From: Biomphalaria glabrata
Taxonomy: Eukaryota; Mollusca; Gastropoda; Planorbidae
NCBI RefSeq assembly: GCF_947242115.1
Contig: NC_074711.1
Span: forward strand, 31,068,602 to 31,132,601
Direction: 5' to 3'
Length of the DNA stretch: 64,000 nt
The translations under genes were made by a program, and so were the position numbers. Shown piece after piece: positions 49,325 through 61,859 of this stretch. The notes below the pieces were generated by a model. It had not been told where the DNA came from and made no database searches. It saw nothing but the letters and a program-made list of their open reading frames with translations. Within the stretch, counting starts at the first letter, position 1. Each line of letters opens with the position of its first letter.

Positions 49325-50755
49325 TTTGCAAAGAAAGAGTAAAATTGTATCTCATTCTCGTTTTCACCAATGTTTAAAGTGCAGGATTTCCAAAAATGAA
49401 AAAAAAAATCGTGGTTATCTGCGGCATCTCTTGCCGAAACATTTCTTAACACGCATAACGTTTGTTTAATCTCAGGTAGTGACTGACCAATTTTGCCCGT
49501 CTTTGTCTAACGCCATCACAGTTCAGGAGTGTCAATTAGGATTGAAGGCCACCTCTCCCAAGAACATCCTCCATGAATGAAGCACATCAACCCATCCTTT
49601 CTCTCGTTAGGGTACATCATTTGCCATGACAACAATAGTTTGTACGCCAAAGACGAAACCACAGAGTGGAATGCTTGAAATCGAGTTCTGGACAATCTAC
49701 CACGAACAAATAATTCAGCGGAGGGATGGAACCATATGCATTTCAGCTGACGGTTATCACCCCCAAAGTATACAACTTTAGACGTCTTGCAGCTATATTG
49801 CCAATGTACGAAAACAAGCCTCTGGTGGATTTTCTACGTAACATTTCAAACAATTTAACTTAGTGAAAGTTGTGTGTGTGCGTGTAAGTTTGGCAATTAC
49901 GAACATATCACTTTTGGAATGTAAATAAAGTATGCATGTCCTTCTTAGTTAAATTTATACATCAGTGGTTCCTAAACTTTTCCCTTAAAATAACACTTCG
50001 CTCATATTTTTAAGGTTAATTCCAGTGGTGGCCTACTGAATTATTATTCTCAGTAGTTCGTGGCACACCTAATCAGACCTCGCGGCACATGTTTTCTAGA
50101 ATCAATAGATCTATTTAGTTACCGTACGTTAACTTAACATAGTCAGCTAGCTCCGGGAAAACCATTACAAATTATTTTCTGGACATTCCAATTTCTCTAA
50201 ATCTTTTGTCCATATTATCATTTACTAGATCTAGATGAATACGAGAGTACCGTAATTACCTTTATCATTGGCATGAAAAGAAAATGGTGCCATGAACGTT
50301 ATTACTTTATTGTGCTCAGAATTACAAGAAACTTCTTAACTCTATTCTTTGGTTGTTCTTGGACATCTTAACAAAAACTACAAGATTTGCTGAGCTTTTG
50401 CTTCCTTAACTAACCAGTACCTGTAATTTAGACAACAGTTCTAGGGAAAGTCCTTGGCCTCGTTTGGAATTACACTATAGTTCTACTTCACTTGGCCATA
50501 GAAAAAAAAAAGGTTTTGTTCACCTGACAGGTTTATGAATTAACTTGAGACTATTTCCTCAGATCATTTTATTATTAAAACATATAAAATGCATCATGTT
50601 TCACAAAACAAAATATTACAATTCAACATAATTTATCCACATATTCTGCAACATACATAATCGATACAAAAAAAAAAAATTGTTCAATATCACTTATAAC
50701 CGCTAAGACAATTTTGCACTGTCATTCAAATTGTTCAATTTCAATAAGTCCATGC
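49325..50755. other. Intergenic, downstream of HSPE1
   Basis: No gene recognised. CAGTGGTTCCTAAACTTTTC at 49965 with GTGGCACACCTAATCAGACC and CGCGGCACATG further in resembles one end of a hAT-like element (about 49965-50100). Confidence 0.4.
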
Positions 50756-50759
50756 AACA

Positions 50760-51315
50760 TTAACTCTCAAACTTTCCAAGTAAATCACTATCACGGAATA
50801 AGAAGTATTCCTGAAAAAAAAAAAAAAATTATAAATAAAAATGCTAAGGAAAAAGAAAGGTCAAACAATTTTTAAATAACAGGCTAGTGATGTAAAATTG
50901 TCTATTCTAATGCTTCTCAGTGTCCGACACACATGAGGGTAAAGTTGGAAGCATTTTTAAAAGCAAGAAAAATATAAACGTTTGGGAAGTTATGCACATC
51001 ATTAAGACCAATTTGTTTCATTAGCCTAACACCTTATATACCATTGTGGAAATGATGTCAGCTATTTTGCACATGAGCATGAGCCATGAAGCTATAAAAG
51101 ACAACCTGAAAAGATAATTTTATAAACTTCAGTAAATTGTGTCAGATATCTGGCAGCATTGGCTTAGTCACCTACAAAGAGGGCCCGAGTTTGAATCTTG
51201 ACCCATGTTGAGTTTGCTTGGTCCAGATACTTCAACAGGCCAAAAGAAAAAAAAAAAAAAAAAAAAAAAGAGAGAGAGAGAGAACCAGCCAGAGTACACT
51301 GAGAATACTATTGCA

Positions 51316-51407
<92 letters not shown>

Positions 51408-54400
51408 TTGATTTATAGTATTAATTGACACCATAATTATGAACAGTAGGGACATTTAAGGTAACACTGTTAAGATAATGTCTCTTCAATGTTAAAAACA
51501 ACTTGAAATGCAAATGCTTTTAGTTTGTTAACATTATAGTTTTAAAAGTCATTTCCATTAAATGATCTTTCTTTTTTTTAACTGTACCAGGATTATTTAT
51601 TGCTTTAGTCCAATCAATACTGAAAAAATGGTAACACATTCTTTTTTAAGCAAACTAACTGTAAATTGTACTAACAACACTCAAAAACATTTTAAATCTT
51701 ACTTTTTCTTCCAAAATAACCTTAGTGCCTCCATATTCAGGCAGTAAAACTTTGTCTCCAACCTTTACACTAACTGGAACCACATTACCATTCTGTGAAC
51801 ATTAACAATTCATTCCAGTTAAAAATCAAGATACACCTTTGATACACCAAAAAAAAAAAAAAAAGTGTCAAAAGTCCCTACATTCTACATCAAATGCTAC
51901 TTAAACAATGTTGGCCACAAGACATTGGTGCAGTGCCACAAGCAATCTTAGTTTCTTCTGTAAACAAGTGAAGGGGAATGGCATGATATATTATAAATTG
52001 ATTTTCCTTATACAAAATGTGTCAATGTGTCATCCTAACTTCTAGCAAAAACAAAGACAAAGCAAAAAAAAAAAAAAAAAAAAAAAGACTAGAATAGATT
52101 TTTTTAGCTGGAGGTACTGAATTATGTAAGGAACATGAAATAGAATAAGAGACTGACTCACTGAAATATTTAGCCCACCCAAGAGATCACAATAGTATAA
52201 ATAAACTCACATCTTTTTTGGCTCCTGAGCCAACTGCTACAACTGTAGCTTCAAGAACTTTGCCTTGTGACTTTTCAGGTAGCATGATACCTCCTTTTGT
52301 TTTAATCTCAGGCAGAAATCTTTCAACAAGCACTCTATCAAACATGGGTAAAAATCTCTTGAATGCTTGTGCCTGAAAAAAACAAACAAACAACAAAACA
52401 TTTTAAACTTCTTCCAGCCATACTTACTATAGACACAGGGAGTTCATTAAATATGGACCAGACATGCCTACCCCTAAGACCCAGAATGTGGAACACTCAG
52501 GTTGAAAATGTGGAATTTTGGGCCCCAATGTGGAACATATGCGCATTTACGTTTGTCAGCCATACTGTACGCATTATAAATAAAACTTAAATTATATTAC
52601 TTTATTAACAATACTAGTTTGCTTCTTATAAATTAGATGTAAATAGTATAATATAATTAAAAGTAAGAAAACCTTTAATTCATAATTATGTCCTTTGTTT
52701 GAAATCAATAGTTCTAGTTCTAACTCCTATTCTATGTGATTATTCTAGATCTACCGGTACTTGATTATCTATCCTTTTCTGGGCTCTACTCTAGTCACTC
52801 TAGAAGTTGTCTCTAGTGCTAGATCTAAAATAATTTAAGAGTGTCTACTAGTAGCACTAGTCTAGGACTAGACCTACATCTAATAAGTCCTCTAAGTCTA
52901 AGAACACAGATTATAATAATTATATTATAGATCTAAATATTTATGTCTAGATCTATGGCATGGACTTATTGAGAACTAAATTTATTACATATGATAATGA
53001 TGCACAGAAATCTAGAGATCTATCATCCCAAAACCTCAAACAACCATTTAAAAAAAAAAAAAAAAAAGATTTATTAAATAAAAATTACACATGGTTACTA
53101 TTCCATTTTTTTAAAATAAGAAATTCTTAGAGATGCTTTCATAATGTGTATCGGTACTCTCTGTGATGGAAATGTACATTCTTAGTTCCTATGTGTACCC
53201 TATCTCATAGATACTAGAGTCATTTGGGGTAATGTTTTATTCTTGTATTAACTGAACTTAAATCCTCCTCATAAACAGAGCTTGTAATATATAGGCCTAT
53301 TTGTATGTTTAATTGACATTTGCTTACTAAATAATGCTTTTGGAAGGGGGTAAGGGGTGTGTGAAATAAGACTTATTTGTGGTTTTTTTTTTCAACTAGA
53401 TCGTAATTCGCAGACTTTTCATGCTGTGTGCGAATTATCTTCTCTGACTCTACCGTAAATCTAGATCTAAGTCACTAAATTTGTGGACTTTTCACGGCTA
53501 TGTGCTGATCATCTTCACTGACAATTTGATTTTGATTTTAGGCACAATTTAGGCCATGTCATGCCTGCAGTCCCTTAAGGATTGCTCTCTCTCTAAACAA
53601 CAAGGGCCAGATTCTATACAGTCATATCATTAAAATCAAGGTCTATTCACAGTTAAAATAGTAAAGGTAGTAAAAATTTAATTATTTGGCTGTGTGCGAA
53701 TTATCGTCACTAGATTCTAGTAATTTAGCGTATTTCTAGAGTAAGCCCTAATCTATACATTAGATGTATCGAGATAATTAAATTGACTTTAGAAAATACA
53801 TGGAGCGTTCAGGTTATGTGCAAATTATCTCCACTAGATCTACATGATTTACGGACTTTCCATGCGAAGTCACTCTTTCTGTTACAAAAAGATTTTAGGT
53901 GAGGGAGGACTGGAGGGGTGTAGCCTACACATTAGGAAGGTTATTTATAGTCAATAGTCACAACACACTAAATCTAGCACTGCCTTCAAAAACAAATAAT
54001 GCCAGATGAAATGCTTGCTTGATGTAAGCGAAAAAAATAAATAAAGGTTACCACAGTGATAAATAGCGAAAATAAACACCAGGTATCGAGAGGGAAAAAA
54101 ACTCAAGGTCCAGTTTCAGAATTCAAGTTTTTTTTCGCCGGTTTTTACGAAATTCAAGGGGTTTTCCAGGTGGCTACGAACCCTGTAACAAACACAAGAC
54201 TTAATCCAAGCACAGCCATTAGACCAACACACAACAGAAACAGTTCAGTGATGGCGCTTGTACTTGTAGGTATCTAAGCGTAGATGGGCGATAATGGAGC
54301 ATGGGAAAATGATTAAGACCTGTCTGTCTTGACATAAAAAGAAAATGACATTGGTAACAAAAATTTTAAGATTATAACACTTTTAAAACACCATACTTGT

Positions 54401-55162
54401 GTTCGAGAGTTTAAGATTTAAGATGTTCGATTCATGAAGGAAGTGGGAAAAAAATGTTCGAAACTTTAAGCTCTTGTTTTGAAAGCATCTATTATTCTAG
54501 ATTCTATTTGATACACTTTAACTTTAACATCAAATTTTAACTATGGCCCATGGCAATGGGTAGACTAGACTTAGTAATACAATAAAACAGACTAATTTTA
54601 TAGAAAAATGGATGACTTTAGTGAACTTTAGTCCATACTACTAATAGTAATACTAGATTAATAATAATACATACACTGCGAATATACAGTAACAATGTCA
54701 CATTAAATTGAAAATTTAAATTACCATACTATACTGATCATAGCCATAGACTATGATAGACTACATAGATCTAGACTAGTAGATTGACTAGTCGACCATA
54801 GATTATGAATATTATATGATAAATAGATCTAGATAAGTCTAGTCCTAGCTAGATTCTAGAGCTAGCATTCTACAATTTACAGGACATCAGACCAGTAGCC
54901 AGTACATATGATCGACATATATGATAATCATGACTACTTTTTATCATTACTGATTCTGAGACAACTGTTACATACTAACACTGAACACTAGTAGATCTAG
55001 ATCTACTCTAGTACCTCTACACTACAGTAACAGTGAATCACGATCTAATAGACTATTAATAGTCACTAGACTAAATAAATAGATCTAGATTCTAGATCTA
55101 GTTAAAATAGAACTTAACTCAATAACTGTCTAACTCAGTAACTGTCTTAATTAACTTACCAT
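50760..55162 (-). CDS. HSPE1: 10 kDa mitochondrial chaperonin (Hsp10/GroES), 4 exons
   Basis: Minus-strand exons 55162-55160, 52372-52211, 51792-51703 and 50810-50760 join in phase 0 to 101 residues (human 102). The first coding exon is the start codon alone, directly followed by GTAAGT. The protein reads M|AQAFKRFLPMFDRVLVER, then the mobile loop with TKGGIMLPEKSQGKV (the IML triad that docks on Hsp60), AVGSGAKKDNGNVVPVSVKV, GDKVLLPEYGGTKVILEEK and EYFLFRDSDLLGKFES. The heptameric ring caps Hsp60 in the mitochondrial matrix. It is divergent to HSPD1; a heat-shock-element-like array lies about 200 bases upstream. Intron 1 is 2.8 kb and contains a family C SINE. Confidence 0.96.
51145..51245 (+). 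mobile_element. Possible tRNA-like SINE head
   Basis: GGCTTAGTCACCTACAAAGAG (box-A-like) and GAGTTTGAATCTTGAC (box-B-like, near 51188) about 30 bases apart, followed by a long A run and GA repeats at 51245-51285 as a possible tail. In HSPE1 intron 3. Confidence 0.4.
51318..51405. repeat. (AT)n microsatellite in HSPE1 intron 3
   Basis: About 43 uninterrupted AT units. Confidence 0.95.
52740..52990. repeat. AGATCT/TCTAGA-rich tract in HSPE1 intron 1
   Basis: Repeated TCTAGA, AGATCTA and CTAGTC words; includes TACCGGTA at 52753. Confidence 0.55.
53528..53682 (-). mobile_element. GA-rich SINE-like repeat, family C, copy 2
   Basis: Reverse copy of 28092-28262: GGCACAATTTAGGCCATGTC, ATGCCTGCAGTCCCTTAAGG, a CT run and AAGGGCCAGATTCTATACAG, ending TAGTAAAAATTTA. 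Confidence 0.75.
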
Positions 55163-55380
55163 TGTGTGTGATACAGATGTGTGAATTAATTAGATCTAAT
55201 AATAATAACACAGCAAAATTGTGAAATTCTGAATTTATTTGTGCTAAATAGATTTAGATCTAACGTCCAGGCTTTTATTAGATATAGATCTAGTCTAGTA
55301 CAAAAGCAATCAAGATGACGCCGTCTTGTAAATCTAGATGTCTAGATCTAATTCTAGTCTACAAACTTCTAGAATAGCCT
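54740..55380. repeat. AGATCT/TCTAGA-rich tract spanning the HSPE1 start
   Basis: CTAG-centred words recur throughout, on both sides of the HSPE1 start codon exon. The tract covers the presumed HSPE1 5' UTR and core promoter; no TATA box stands out. Confidence 0.5.
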
Positions 55381-55400
55381 GTGACCTTCGTTAGAGTTCG
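55366..55400. promoter_or_regulatory. Heat-shock-element-like array
   Basis: In 5-base units: cTTCt, aGAAt, (agcct), (gtgac), cTTCg, (ttaga), gTTCg. Four of seven units match the alternating nTTCn/nGAAn consensus and all sit in the correct register and orientation. HSF1 binds arrays of at least three such units, and spaced ones are tolerated in some genes. It is about 205-240 bases upstream of the HSPE1 start codon, where a shared Hsp10/Hsp60 promoter would be expected. Confidence 0.4.
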
Positions 55401-55401
55401 T

Positions 55402-57185
55402 GCACATGGTTTCTTAATCTTTATCTCTAACCTAAATTCGGGGATATATCATTATTTTAAAAAGTAGTAAAAGTTTGTAAAAAATATAAATAAATGATAC
55501 AATAATAAATACAATTAATAAATATCATTAAATCATTAAATGTAGTTTATCATTAAAATAACTCTTTTTTAAAAATAATTATTGATTAAAAATGTAAGAA
55601 CTAAATATTATTAACTTAATGCTCCCTATTGATATCTGGGCTGATGACATCGTTTTTCAAGGACTGCATCAGTTTGCTTCTAGAAGCGGCGTGGTCAAAA
55701 CTGTTTAACTTGACAAACTTTTCTGAGGTATCTTAGATATTTACTAGATCTAGTTTAGTTAAGATCTTAACTAGAGAAACTTAATTGTGCTTTTATTAAC
55801 GAAGTGCATAATCTAGACTACATAGTCTAGTATCGACTAAGTGTATGATTGAATATGAAAAAAACTGTTATGAGAGATGACTCGTCGATCTCTAGGGGGG
55901 GGGGGGGGTCTAGTAGAAGGACTAGCACGTGGATCTCTTAAACTAAAACTTAGAATCTAATAGATCTAATAGTACATCTATTCTAGATCTAATATTTATA
56001 TAGTATAGTCCTCCTTGAAAAATTGTTTGCTGTGGGCAGTGTGGGAGACACTGCCATGCCTACACTACATCTGACAGATTTTATTTTTAACTATTACTAT
56101 GCCATGGGCATGGGTAGTGAAACATTTTTCAAGTCTAACCATTCTACACTGTGACTAGTCATTATAAAGATAATTCAAATAGATCTACCAAAAAATGGCA
56201 TCTTGGCGTAACGTAAGAATGTTTGATATGGCTGCTTTTACTAATAAAACCACTGGGCAAATAATTATTTGGGCTTAATGCAGATATTTCTTACATTCTA
56301 CTTTTTCAACAAACATGATCATGAAGTATGATGAAGCGTCCATAAATATTAGAATGACAGACATAGAGTAGGTAGTTCGATATCCGCGTATAAACACCGG
56401 AAGTAGTATTACATTTTTTCATACACAAACTGCATAGGTCCAAAATTATGGTATTTTGAATTTCATAGTAAAATTAAATTTTGCTAATTTTTTGTACGAA
56501 ATTTGTGCTCATTGTGACCTGGAATGTTTATATTTTTAAAAGGCATGTTCCGATTATTCCAGTGTTGGTTTGTTTTTATTTGGTTGAAGATCAAACGACT
56601 GCACATTTTGTTTTTATGTTTGTCAATTGAATTAATCTGGGAGCCAAACTTCTAAAAAAAAAGAGGCATTTAGGCATTTTCTTAAAAATGCTTAATTGAT
56701 AAGTTAGAACCGTATTTACGACCTAATTTAATTAAAAAAACGACTTACAGTGAAGTACTCTCGATTCACTCAAATTTGTGACCAATTATCGATAGTTGAC
56801 ATTTTTAGCACTGAACACTATATTTTAAGACAAGAGTTGGCAGAAAAAAAAATATCCATGAAAAAAGAGATTTGTTAGAACATATATACAGCCATCACTG
56901 ACAGTACATATTTAAATCCATCTCAATCGGCCCCCTATTTATAACCATCTATGATTAATTTCTTTTTAAAAGCATTTGATTTATCTACATATAAAATTAT
57001 TTTTTTCATATGGTTAAATATTTTTTTAATTATTCCAATTCAATATGATTTGATTTAATCTATTAAGGTAGTTGTGTAAAAGTTTTTTTGTAATTAAAAA
57101 TATTATATAGCTATTATATTAATATATATATATATATAAGAAATAAATTTTGAATTAAATTTGTTTTTCACATTTAGTTGGATTT
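55402..57185. other. HSPE1-HSPD1 interval, first part
   Basis: Should contain the HSPD1 transcription start and non-coding first exon, because an acceptor (TTCTTTATACAG) sits just before the coding start at 62711. Possible donors exist (for example TCTGAGGTATCT near 55720), none decisive. A G run occurs at 55896-55907. Confidence 0.4.
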
Positions 57186-57187
57186 GT

Positions 57188-57350
57188 GATTTGTTGATTT
57201 GAGGCACATCGGCACAATTTAGGCCATGTCGTGCCTGCAGTCCCTTAAGGACTACTCTCTCTCTAAACAGCAAGGGCCAGATTCTATACAGTAATATAAT
57301 TAAAATTAAGGTCTATTCACAGTTAAAATAGTAAAGGTAGTAAAAATTTA
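57188..57350 (-). mobile_element. GA-rich SINE-like repeat, family C, copy 3
   Basis: Reverse copy: GATTTGAGGCACATCGGCAC, CATGTCGTGCCTGCAGTCCC, then the CT run and AAGGGCCAGATTCTATACAG. Confidence 0.75.
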
Positions 57351-59636
57351 CATTTAGTTGGAACATCAAGGACACATTCCACACCATTAAAAAATGCTAG
57401 ATGCACCAGAGTTTCTATTTAACTATTTGATTAATGCTTTTGGTTGTCCTGTAATAAATTATCAAACCATGATTAGTAAACTCCACTTAATTTTTAAATC
57501 AAACTATACCTCAGTCTACACTGGACATATTAATGAGACAGTTTCTCATTAATAAGGGATTTATCAGACCCATCAGTGGGTATAAAAAAAATGCTTGGGT
57601 TGAAAGAATCTTAGGTTTCTTAATTTTTTATCATGAAAAGCACCAATTGCTAAAAAGGCTATTTTTAGATAAGACAAAAGTCAAGGACAACAACGCTTGC
57701 ATTATCTTTGCACTAAAAAAGAGATGAGCAAGAGACACGTTTTCTTTTTGTTTACCAAGAAAAAGATGTGGGGAAATTATTATGGATTAATTGAGAGAGG
57801 ACAGATGAGCAAGAAATGAAATGACAAATGAAATAAAAGCTGCTTTGAAAGACATTGGTGTGCATATTCTTTAACACATGTTTTGATCATAGAAAATATA
57901 TTGTTTACAAAATCAAATAATCTAAGAATCTATTAGATTCACAATATCCCATTGGAAAAATTATGAAAATAAGGATGATGCTGAGATTATACTTGTTCTT
58001 TCATTATGATAGTATTTTACATTTCCTTAAGTGTTTTTTAATTTTATTTGATTGATTTGCTGATGTGTAAGTGATAATTGTAAGTATGCGATTTTATTTA
58101 AAAAAAAAACATTTTTTGTAATAAAAAAATCTATTTTGATGAATAATCAACCCATAAAATAGAGTATCTATACATTTTTTTGTATATAAAATTATGTATT
58201 AGGCATTAATATTTAGAATGCATGATACCAATTATGTTCTTCATTAACCTGTTGCAGATTTGATAAAGATGTAAAAAATTTTACTTCATGCATCATAAAT
58301 TACTTAAAATCAAAGTTTTACCTTTCAATTTTTTAAATAATATCTCCCCTTCCACTTGTCATACAATGATAAATTTAGTATGGTTGGAAATATTTTTTCA
58401 AGCCCTTTTCAACCATATAGGTTTTATTAGTATATTCTGTCTGAGTTTGAATTTTTTATCCAACTACCTACATAGAGTTGAAGTTCGAGCGCATTAAGCC
58501 AGCTGGCAGCAATTTTCAAGTTTGGATTTTTATAGCACCGTAACGGTCTGACCTATGAAAAAACTGATGGTATCTCTGAATTTCTTGTCTTTTTTTCTAT
58601 AAAAATAGATTGGATTTAATGTATCACTAGGCTTAGCTAAAATTAAATATGAAGTCAAAGAGGTGTAGGGTAAGTATCGCCAAGCGTACTTTTCCTCGAG
58701 CAGATTTTTCCCCAGTTAGTAAGCTCGATCAGGTTGATGGAAGGTTCGAACAGATCAAAGAAAATATATCTAAAAACATGTTTTAATATTTAATTTTTGC
58801 TATAAAGTCATTTTCTTTCTACTCCAGCGCAAGAACACCATCCATTGCACCATTTCCCACCCTCCACAACTTCAAGTCTCTTTGAGCTGATGAGCCATCA
58901 GACTTAAAAATAGCCCTAAGCCCATTACCCATTTCCTTCACTACCGGGTAGTAAAAAAGAATAATTCCACACCTCCTGAGTTTGACCTCACCATGAACTT
59001 AGTCTTTACAAGGAAAAGGAAATAGGATGTGTCGGAAGTGAAGAAAAAAGGTGCATGCACAGTAGCAATATAGTAGTAATTTGGTAAACATTCAAATAAA
59101 AAAGTTATAGCAATAAAAAGTGAAGTGTTCGAACCTCTTGTTAAATTGGGACTGCTCGAACTTCGCACTTACTCTAGAACTAGCCATCAGTAATACTAGA
59201 GTGTAGACTCTAGATCTAGTAATAGGAAATATAATACAGATGGTCTATATTCAGAAATAATGAATATTGAACTTTAAAAATACATTTTCAATAATGTTTT
59301 CCACCGTATGCATTTGTTGCTACTCTGAAAGAAAGTTTGATTTTCATTCAGTATGGTACTAAAATGCTATAATAATTTTGCAGGACACTTTCCAGACTAA
59401 ATTATACTATTTTTTCTGGCATTCATCTTGCAACATTTGTCAAGTTATCAATCTGATTTGATATGTTACCATATAATCTAAACATTGTTTCAATTTGTTT
59501 TTTAAATTGGCATACCAGCATAGTAAGATTAAGGTATGTCATACTGCTAGATTACTTCTGATTTAGTCAACATTTTCTTATTGGTTACTCAAGTCGTTTT
59601 TGGTTTCATTTTAAGTATATTCACTTCTTCAGCCAT
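57351..59636. other. Unassigned AT-rich interval
   Basis: No gene recognised. The open frames present are short and lack family features. The ACACTTTCCAGACTAA and TCTGGCATTC words at about 59386-59425 recur at 62573-62609, a small diverged direct repeat. Confidence 0.4.
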
Positions 59637-59735
59637 TTGGCCCTTGTTGTTTAGAGAGAGAGAGAGAGAGTGGTCCTTGAGGGACTGCGGGCACGACATG
59701 GCCTAGATTGTGCCGATGTGCCTAAAATCAAATCA
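59637..59735 (+). mobile_element. GA-rich SINE-like repeat, family C, copy 4 (short)
   Basis: Starts at TTTGGCCCTTGTTGTTTAGA, has a longer GA run than copy 1 and ends at GTGCCGATGTGCCTAAAATC. The leader (TTTTTACTACC...) is missing. Confidence 0.7.
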
Positions 59736-60239
59736 TTCATCCATTTTACTTAAAAAGAATTTATCAATAGAAAATCAATCGTAATGCATACATTTCCTCA
59801 GCTGTGCTGGTTAAGGGGGTACCCACTTTTGCATTTCAGGTTCATCACTGCCACTGGGACACCATTAATGATTGTTGAAGTACAACTAACTGTTAATTTG
59901 TTTGCTTTTTTAGCATAATTTGAATATTTCTATTGTATTGAGCAACTAGATAGAGATATTGAAGTTCTAGAGCACTAAAGTTATGTTTGCGCTCAGTTTA
60001 AAAAACACTAACACTACTGGTAAAAGTTTTTAAAGATTATTTATTAGAGAATAGAATATGTGCTATACTTTCATTATAGCCTAAATATATTAGGCTATTA
60101 CAAGTCAGTAAATACATTTTTCAATTATTTTTTTATTGATTCACAAAATAGTTTTCTATAACCACAAATGTATAGATATCTATTTGTAGGCCTTTTTCTG
60201 TGTGTTCAGCAATCCTTTAAAAATATTGTAGACATAAGC

Positions 60240-60610
60240 ATGGATGCTAGATCGCCGGCTATAGCCGGCATGCCGGCAAAATCGAAGTTTAAAAAAAAAG
60301 CTTGCCGGCAAACGCCAGTCCGACTGATTGCCGATTCAGTATCGGACTTTTTTTTTTTTTTTTTTCACATTCACGTTTTGTACTTTCAAACTAAAACTTA
60401 ATAAGTCGAATTCAAAGAAAGACAGGAAGTTACATTTCTTAAGTTACAGCGCATGCGCTATTTCCGAACTTTCGCTTTGTATCAAAAACGTAAACAAAAG
60501 TTAGAAACAAATCCGTATGGCCCCGGCCTGAGACGCCTAAGTTAGATCTAGCAAGTAGATCTATTTATCTAGATCTAATTCTAATAAGTTTGATCTGCCG
60601 GCATAAAAAT
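60240..60610. other. GCCGGC-rich patch, possible small element
   Basis: GCCGGCTATAGCCGGC (a 16-base palindrome) and ATGCCGGCAAA near 60253-60280, TTGCCGGCAAA near 60302, and CTGCCGGCATAAA near 60594 suggest inverted ends of a small element of about 350 bp. No clear duplication at its borders. Confidence 0.3.
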
Positions 60611-61640
60611 TGAAACCAGACCTAAAGGCTAGATCTAGTCTAGAGATCTAGATTCTAGATCTATTTCTACATTTTAAAATGATCTTAGAAGTTGAACGTA
60701 TTTACCCGAAAATGCGAAATTACCGTACCGGATCATCACCGTATTAATAATGATAGTAACGATAGTTATAAAACTTATATAATAATATAGATCTAGTCAA
60801 TTCTAGTCTTGCCTTTTTTAAAATAAGTTTTTTATTATTAGATCTAGTCCTCGAATCTAGATTTAATTATATCCAGGCCCAGGGACTAGACCTAGTCAGG
60901 CTAGATCTAGATAATTGGAATAATTATTCCAATTATCTAGAATCTTACAGTTACAATCTACCACTAGCCTGACTAGGTCTAGTCCCTGGGCAGAAGAAGC
61001 ATAGATCAAAAGTAGATCGTATCTATTAGTATTATTTTATAATCTATTATTAGATATAATATTCTACTAGTAAAGTCTAGATCTAATTAAATCTAGATTC
61101 TAGATCTAATAATAAAAAAACTTATTTAAAAAAGGCAAGACTCTAGTCTAGATTTAGATTTTAGATCTAGTAATCTAGTAGATGATTCTAGCTAGGGCTA
61201 GTAGGGGCAGGGCTCACTTCTATGATCTAGCATTACTAGATTAGTGTATATAGATCTAACTTCAAGATCTGAAACTAAATCTAGAGTATATAATTTGGAT
61301 TTAGGTCTAGTCTATACCTAAATCTAGAGAAAATCTAATATCTAGTTAAATAGTAGCTCTAGTGACACTCTATTCCTAGACAAGTTAAAGTCTAGACTTA
61401 GACTCAGAGAATATTGTATGTCTAGATCTGTAATACTTAATTAACTTAATACTTACTAGTTTCTTTATTAGACCTAGATATAGATAGATGTAAATTGATG
61501 GATCTACTTTGTTACTATTATCATAGAATTAAAATAACATCTTGACTAGATCTAGATATCTAGTATAAAAATCAGTCTAAGACTAAGTAATCTAAGCTAC
61601 TATTAGTTAGAAGATCCAGTTAACTAGTTCTATATTTGGT
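60540..61640. repeat. AGATCT/TCTAGA-rich tract
   Basis: The longest such tract in the window (about 1.1 kb). It includes the nested palindromes at 60802-61145. Confidence 0.65.
60802..61145. repeat. Nested inverted repeats (hairpin-forming)
   Basis: Outer arms 60802-60846 and 61099-61145 (TCTAGTCTTGCCTTTTTTAA and its reverse complement, imperfect). Inner arms 60877-60904 and 60964-60991 are perfect over 28 bases (GCCCAGGGACTAG...). Between them, 60907-60940 is a perfect 34-base palindrome centred on TTGGAATAATTATTCCAA. Confidence 0.9.
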
Positions 61641-61757
61641 AAGTAGGTAGGCCTATCTATGTGCATATTATATATTAAAAAAAAATGAAATGTTTAAACA
61701 TACATGTAGATTATAGTAATTTAAGTAAAAGCTTAGAATTTATAGTTTGTATTTAAA

Positions 61758-61759
<2 letters not shown>

Positions 61760-61838
<79 letters not shown>
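61760..61838. repeat. (AT)n microsatellite
   Basis: About 39 uninterrupted AT units. Confidence 0.95.
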
Positions 61839-61842
<4 letters not shown>

Positions 61843-61859
61843 AAATGTTTTATTTATGT

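Noticed and set aside
51318-51405. CRISPR-like or satellite array among the repeats
   Set aside because: The arrays here are simple microsatellites or two-unit duplications; there is no repeat-spacer structure, and the genome is eukaryotic.
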